This document shows positions 59,980 through 64,000 of a stretch of DNA of 64,000 bases, piece by piece. The notes beneath the pieces are model-generated. The model was not told where the DNA came from. It made no database searches and saw only the letters and a list, made by a program, of their open reading frames with translations. Position 1 is the stretch's first letter; the number at the start of each line of letters is the position of its first letter. The stretch comes from Ptiloglossa arizonensis (taxonomy: Eukaryota; Arthropoda; Insecta; Hymenoptera; Colletidae): contig NC_135055.1 in the NCBI RefSeq assembly GCF_051014685.1, positions 12,140,001-12,204,000 of the forward strand, written 5' to 3'. The position numbers and the translations under genes were made by a program.

Positions 59980-60580
59980 TCACTTGCCACCCCAAAATTG
60001 CGTTCGAGAGAAAGACAGGGCGAACAACGAAAGTAAAAAAAAAAAAAAGAAAACGAAAGCGTGTTCAGCACAAAAGAAACTTCGAAAATCGAACGTCATC
60101 GTCGTGAGAAAGGAACTGTCGGATAAAGGAACAGGGTGGACGTTGTCGGCGAATGAGGGGGGGCAGAGTGGGAAGGGGAGGGGCAGGCATCGCGTTATTA
60201 GATACCAGATCTCTGTTCGAGCGTGCTCCCAAGCAAAACGCGCCGCCAGCAGAACGGCGCGAGTTAAGTTCCGGGAAGAGGCGCGAGTTCCAGGAAGAGG
60301 CGCGAGTTCCGGCTACGCAAGGTGTTCGACTCGGTATAACGTGTACAAATACGAGTACCGTGCAGTACCCGAGGAATGGTTTCAGGTTGGCCCGCTGACG
60401 ACAAATGTAAAGCTGCGTTCCAGGAGTCGGATTTATGCTCGGGAATGCTATTACAGCTTCGACGTCTACTTCGTGGACTTCCACGTGTTGTTCTACGCGG
60501 GTAGCATCTGCGCTTCTGCTTTTCTCTTCGTTGAGTTCTCGACGCGACGATAACGCACGAAAGAAATTTTCATTTTCCGC
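59980..60580. other. GC-rich island
   Basis: A-run at 60037-60049, G-rich patch at 60155-60185 and a perfect 19-base direct duplication GGAAGAGGCGCGAGTTCC at 60277-60313. Both strands are open for about 190-226 codons here, so neither frame is trusted. Confidence 0.4.
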
Positions 60581-61125
60581 GTATTTTTCATACATTGTTT
60601 CGACTATTTCGAAGATACTCGATATTAGCGAAAATAACGAACAACGCGCCGATCCTGTTCGGTGCGCGGACGAAATTTTGGTTCGGTATTGAACGAACGA
60701 ACGTTTTGAGGTTATGTACGGTGAGTGGCTAAAATCTACGAACATATTCGTTTAATGCGTCATGAAAAGTTTGAGTAAGAATGTAGGGTATTGTAGGACT
60801 CTTATAATAAAGACTCTTGTGTTTTTGCTTGGTCTTTGAATTTTTAACGTGACGATAAATATATAAATGGAATGTTTGTTTCCTGTGGTATTGTTTTAGC
60901 TGTTTGAAGATACTTGGGTTTAACGAAGAAAAGAAACAAACAGTGCGCTGATTCTATTTGGTGCACGAAATTTTGATTCGATATTAAAAGAAGACGAAAG
61001 TTTTAAGGTTATGTATGAGTGGTAGAAGTTTAAATAGATTCGTTTAATACGGTGTGAAAAGTCTAAGTAAGAATGTAGGTTGTTACAGGATTGTTTACGT
61101 ACTATAATAAAGGGCATTAAGTGTA
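60580..61125. repeat. Tandem duplication, ~295-bp unit, two copies
   Basis: GAAGATACT recurs at 60611 and 60906. Both copies continue through CG(C/T)GCTGAT or equivalent, GGTGC..GAAATTTTG, TTCG(G/A)TATT, TTT(G/A)AGGTTATGTA, TTCGTTTAAT, AGTAAGAATGTAGG and TATAATAAAG. The first copy is GC-richer and joins the island, the second is AT-shifted. Confidence 0.88.
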
Positions 61126-61804
61126 TCGATGAAATAACAGTATTCAACATTTTAAAATAGTAGGTCACCTCATAATTTAAGTAATAATACTATATTTAAA
61201 CGTTATGATCTTTCGGTTTACTTTAGTGAAATTGGTAGCTTAAGGTATTAAATGTTACTGAAATTAATAAAGTACGCTGTAATCTTTAAAAAAATATAGT
61301 GCAATGATTTCTCGTGTACTTTAATGTCTACTCTGTTTCCTTTAAAAAAAATCGAATGTCATTAAGAAATTTCAAAATCACCCAAATTGTACGTTTCTTT
61401 AAAAATACGTATAATAAAATGTATTATTCCCGTTTCATGAATTAAACGAAATTGTATCTATAAAAAGCGATAAAAGGAGAAAAATATTTTATGTAGCGTA
61501 GTGAGATGTTTAACCAGGTAGACGGGAATGACTGTACGATTTCTTTCAATTTTCTGTTGTCTAATCTATATCTTATTGTCTGTCCAATTAGTGCGTTCTT
61601 TTATCTACGCCAGCTTTCTCCAATTATTATTCGCTGGCGTTAACAGTAGTTTTTAAAGGAACGTCTGCCGTGGAATTCTTAGAAATGAAGGTTTCTTTTC
61701 CAAAAGAAATCACTTTCAAGAGTCGACTACGTTCCGAATCGATGATCTTCACTGTTCATAGAAATTCTGTTACACTTTGACTACTATTTTCTCATTACGA
61801 AGCC

Positions 61805-61852
<48 letters not shown>

Positions 61853-62785
61853 CATTCTTTTATTTGTAATAATTTCTTTAATGGAGTATACTTAAGTATG
61901 TACAGAAGCACCATCAAAATCGAGCTTACCTGGAATTTACCTTTTCATTTAATTTTATTTAGCTTAAGAAATTGGGCAGTAGATGTTAACAGCGTTGTTA
62001 ACGATTGACGAATCTTTTAGTGAAAATACTTTATGCTTAGATATTTGTTCTCAGAGTAGTTTCGTTAAGATAAAATTAATAGAAAGTTATAAAGTAATAG
62101 GACAAATTATATTTTATTTCTGATAAAGTATAATATACTGTATTCGTTAATTTTTCTTTGTAACTATCTTTTGTTCAAATCTTTGTATTATACGATTGTT
62201 GTTTTTCGTTACTCGAATTCTTTTTCACTAGAATAGCGACCGTAGTTTATCGACTATAATAATCCGTCTATTAGAAACGTGCAAATACTTAATAAATGCA
62301 GTTTGACCCATCGGTGAACGTGTTAATATCGTTTGCTCTTTCAAACGTAACATGGATTAACCTGAGATTCGATACATAAATTTACATTCGATTCCCACAG
62401 TCTTCTTTCCGTACATAATTTTCATTCGAATAAATTTTTGATAGAAAATTTTATTCTGGAAATACTCATCTTTCAATTACAATACAAGTTTCTATCGAAG
62501 ACAATTCGTGAATACAAAACAGATTCGAATTTAAGTCACTACAGTTTCAATAGTAACATTTTGTTTATATTTAGGGGTCGATTTCTTCAAATACTTTAAA
62601 GAAAGTATTCTATTAATTTATCAGTAAGCAGCTTATAGTTTAGACACAATTATGCATGTTCGAAAAAGACTTCTGTTATGGTTGCACTTAAGATAATAAA
62701 CTATTTTTTTTGGAACCCGATTTTTTGGAACCAATTTACTCTCGTTAAATATACTTCTTTGAAAATTAAAAATTAACCCGAAGAA
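61126..62785. other. AT-rich non-coding stretch
   Basis: No gene recognised. Holds the TTA microsatellite listed separately. Confidence 0.6.
61805..61846. repeat. (TTA)14 microsatellite
   Basis: Fourteen uninterrupted TTA units. The perfect repeat suggests recent slippage and polymorphism. Confidence 0.97.
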
Positions 62786-62789
62786 GGTC

Positions 62790-63480
62790 AGAATAACAGT
62801 AACCGAAACGTTTCCACTTAAAACAATTTTTTCTCCGAAAGATCACGTTCTTTTCATTATCTCAATTCCCGAGAGCGAAAGAATTTATCAACTTTTTCTA
62901 AAAAGCTTGAAAAAGTATTCTCGAAACGTTCACCAAATACGAGTAACCTAAATATTTCCAATTAAAACGATTTTTCTTCCAAAAGATCACATTCTTTTCA
63001 ATATCTCAAAAATTCCCAAATGCGAAAGAATTTATCAACTTGTTATAAAAAGCTCGAAAAAGTATTCTCGAAATGTTTCCAATTAAAACGATTTTTCCTC
63101 CAAAAAATCACATTATTTTCAACATCTCAAAAATTCCCAAATGCGAAAGAATTTATCAACTTGTTATAAAAAGCTCGAAAAAGTATTCTCGAAATGTTTC
63201 CAATTAAAACGATTTTTCCTCCGAAAGATCACATTCTTTTCAACATCTCAAAAATTCCCAAATGCGAAAGAATATATTAACTCGTTACAAAAAGCTCCAA
63301 AAAGGATTTTCGAATCGTTTATCAAATACGAGTAACCTAGACTTTGTTTCCAATTAAAATGATTTCTCCTCCGAAAAATCGCATTCCTCTCAACATCTCA
63401 AAAATTCCGACGACCTAAGAATGTATCAACTCGTTACCAAAAAAAGTGAAAAAAATATTCTCGAAACGTTCACCGAATCG
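62790..63480. repeat. Tandem array, 121- and ~150-bp unit variants
   Basis: AGTATTCTCGAAA or a variant recurs at 62913, 63061, 63182, 63302 and 63454 (spacings 148, 121, 120, 152). Long units carry an extra ~29-base block with AAATACGAGTAACCTA. Short units lack it. All share CCAATTAAAACGATTTTTC, CAAAAATTCCCAAATGCGAA and AGAATTTATCAACTTGTTA. Confidence 0.95.
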
Positions 63481-63774
63481 GACTCCAAATCTCTACGAAA
63501 GTCACCATACTTTCCTACAAACGTACGAAACCAGGGTAAACCGCAAACAGCAGCGTAAAGGTATTTTCGTGTCTTCCGTTCTAACTTAACGAGTGTACCG
63601 ACCTAACCAGCCATAACCGAGGAAAAGAATTCACTCGAATTCCCATCCGCCTATTCTTCCTGATTTAGTAAGTTCGCCCGAATAGCGCGGCCGGGTAGGG
63701 GCGGGGCGGAGGGGTGGCGGAGACGAAAAAAGAAGAAACGAAGAAAAGAGAGGAAGAAATCTTTCCCCGATTAG
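63481..63774. other. Lead-in to candidate exon
   Basis: GC content rises through this stretch. A purine-rich run at 63690-63765 precedes CTTTCCCCGATTAG, the proposed acceptor. No gene seen. Confidence 0.4.
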
Positions 63775-63934
63775 GTACCCGAAGGAACGCTGGATGAATT
63801 CTCTCTGAAACGGCAATTAAGCCAGCCATGCATTTTCTGGGGCGCTCAGCCGGCGAATTTCAGCTGCGCCTTCTCCGAAAGCAACCGGGCCACGCTCGCG
63901 ACGCCGGACGAGCAGGAGCAGGAATTCCTGCAAC
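63775..63934 (+). CDS. Candidate coding exon, 160 bp
   Basis: The most convincing exon of the window. An acceptor-like CTTTCCCCGATTAG ends at 63774 and a perfect donor GTAAGT starts at 63935. The frame between is open for 53 codons: VPEGTLDEFSLKRQLSQP, CIFWGAQPANFSC, AFSESNRATLATPDEQ, EQEFLQ. It enters in phase 0 and leaves in phase 1. There is a potential N-glycosylation site (NFS) between two cysteines and an acidic Gln/Glu-rich end. An in-frame stop sits immediately upstream of the proposed acceptor. The pyrimidine tract is short, and an acceptor at GCGCTCAG (63848) is a possible alternative. I do not recognise the protein. The gene would continue past the right edge of the window. Confidence 0.42.
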
Positions 63935-64000
63935 GTAAGTGGAGACAAGGAATTCGATCGAAGGAGTGCGTCTCTCTGGCGCCGTTGCGTCTCTGCGTAG

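Noticed and set aside
60065..60745. A 226-codon ATG-started minus frame
   Set aside because: The + strand is open over the same bases, its start lies inside a tandem duplication whose second copy breaks the frame, and no motif is recognised.
1..64000. tRNA, rRNA, snRNA, histone genes, known insect microRNAs, CRISPR, and viral or retroviral polyproteins
   Set aside because: I looked for B-box words, known microRNA sequences I remember, reverse-transcriptase and integrase motifs and repeat-spacer arrays, and saw none that hold up.

Overview
The window is a eukaryotic chromosome fragment, most likely from a hymenopteran insect (bee or ant). This is inferred from AT-rich, stop-dense DNA alternating with short GC- and CpG-rich islands, frequent TCGA/TTCGAA words, and mariner-type transposon remnants with insect-style ends. 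There are no bacterial-style operons, no rRNA, tRNA or CRISPR, and no complete gene that I can name. Almost all open frames of 60-230 codons look like chance frames in low-stop DNA.

Layout. 1-6.5 kb: intergenic or intronic DNA with one copy of a dispersed repeat (1.5 kb), an internally deleted mariner (2.6-3.45 kb), a mariner-type end at 3.45 kb and a possible TATA promoter at 4.08 kb. 6.5-9 kb: a 195-bp tandem array followed by a cluster of perfect palindromes. 10-13.5 kb: a small MITE, then a GC island. 13.6-14.7 kb and 16.9-17.6 kb: tandem arrays of about 150 and 200 bp. 17.7-19.1 kb: GC island with a long CT tract and a possible exon. 19-27 kb: quiet AT-rich DNA with a few weak exon or small-ORF candidates. 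27.2-27.85 kb: 184-bp array. 29.2-30.1 kb: three copies of the dispersed repeat also seen at 1.5 kb. 32.3-34.2 kb: small ORF, GC island, 150-bp array. 36-38.9 kb: GC island, then 246-bp and 194-bp arrays. 40-41.8 kb: candidate exons on both strands and a large GC island. 42-47.7 kb: a 168-bp duplication, a possible LTR fragment, a second dispersed family, and a nested palindromic MITE. 48-53 kb: the largest GC-rich block. 53-64 kb: quiet DNA, a second MITE copy, a TIR-bounded element of about 506 bp, a 295-bp duplication, a 121/150-bp array, and at the right edge the best candidate coding exon.

Three patterns stand out. First, at least ten unrelated tandem arrays have units of about 121-295 bp, mostly 145-250, so this stretch repeatedly amplifies local segments near nucleosome spacing. 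Second, most GC islands have a purine-rich stretch followed by a pyrimidine-rich stretch on the + strand, always in that order. Third, several small mariner-type elements occur in different states of decay. Coding calls here are tentative exons supported only by an open frame plus splice-like signals. No pathway or multi-gene system can be reconstructed from them.
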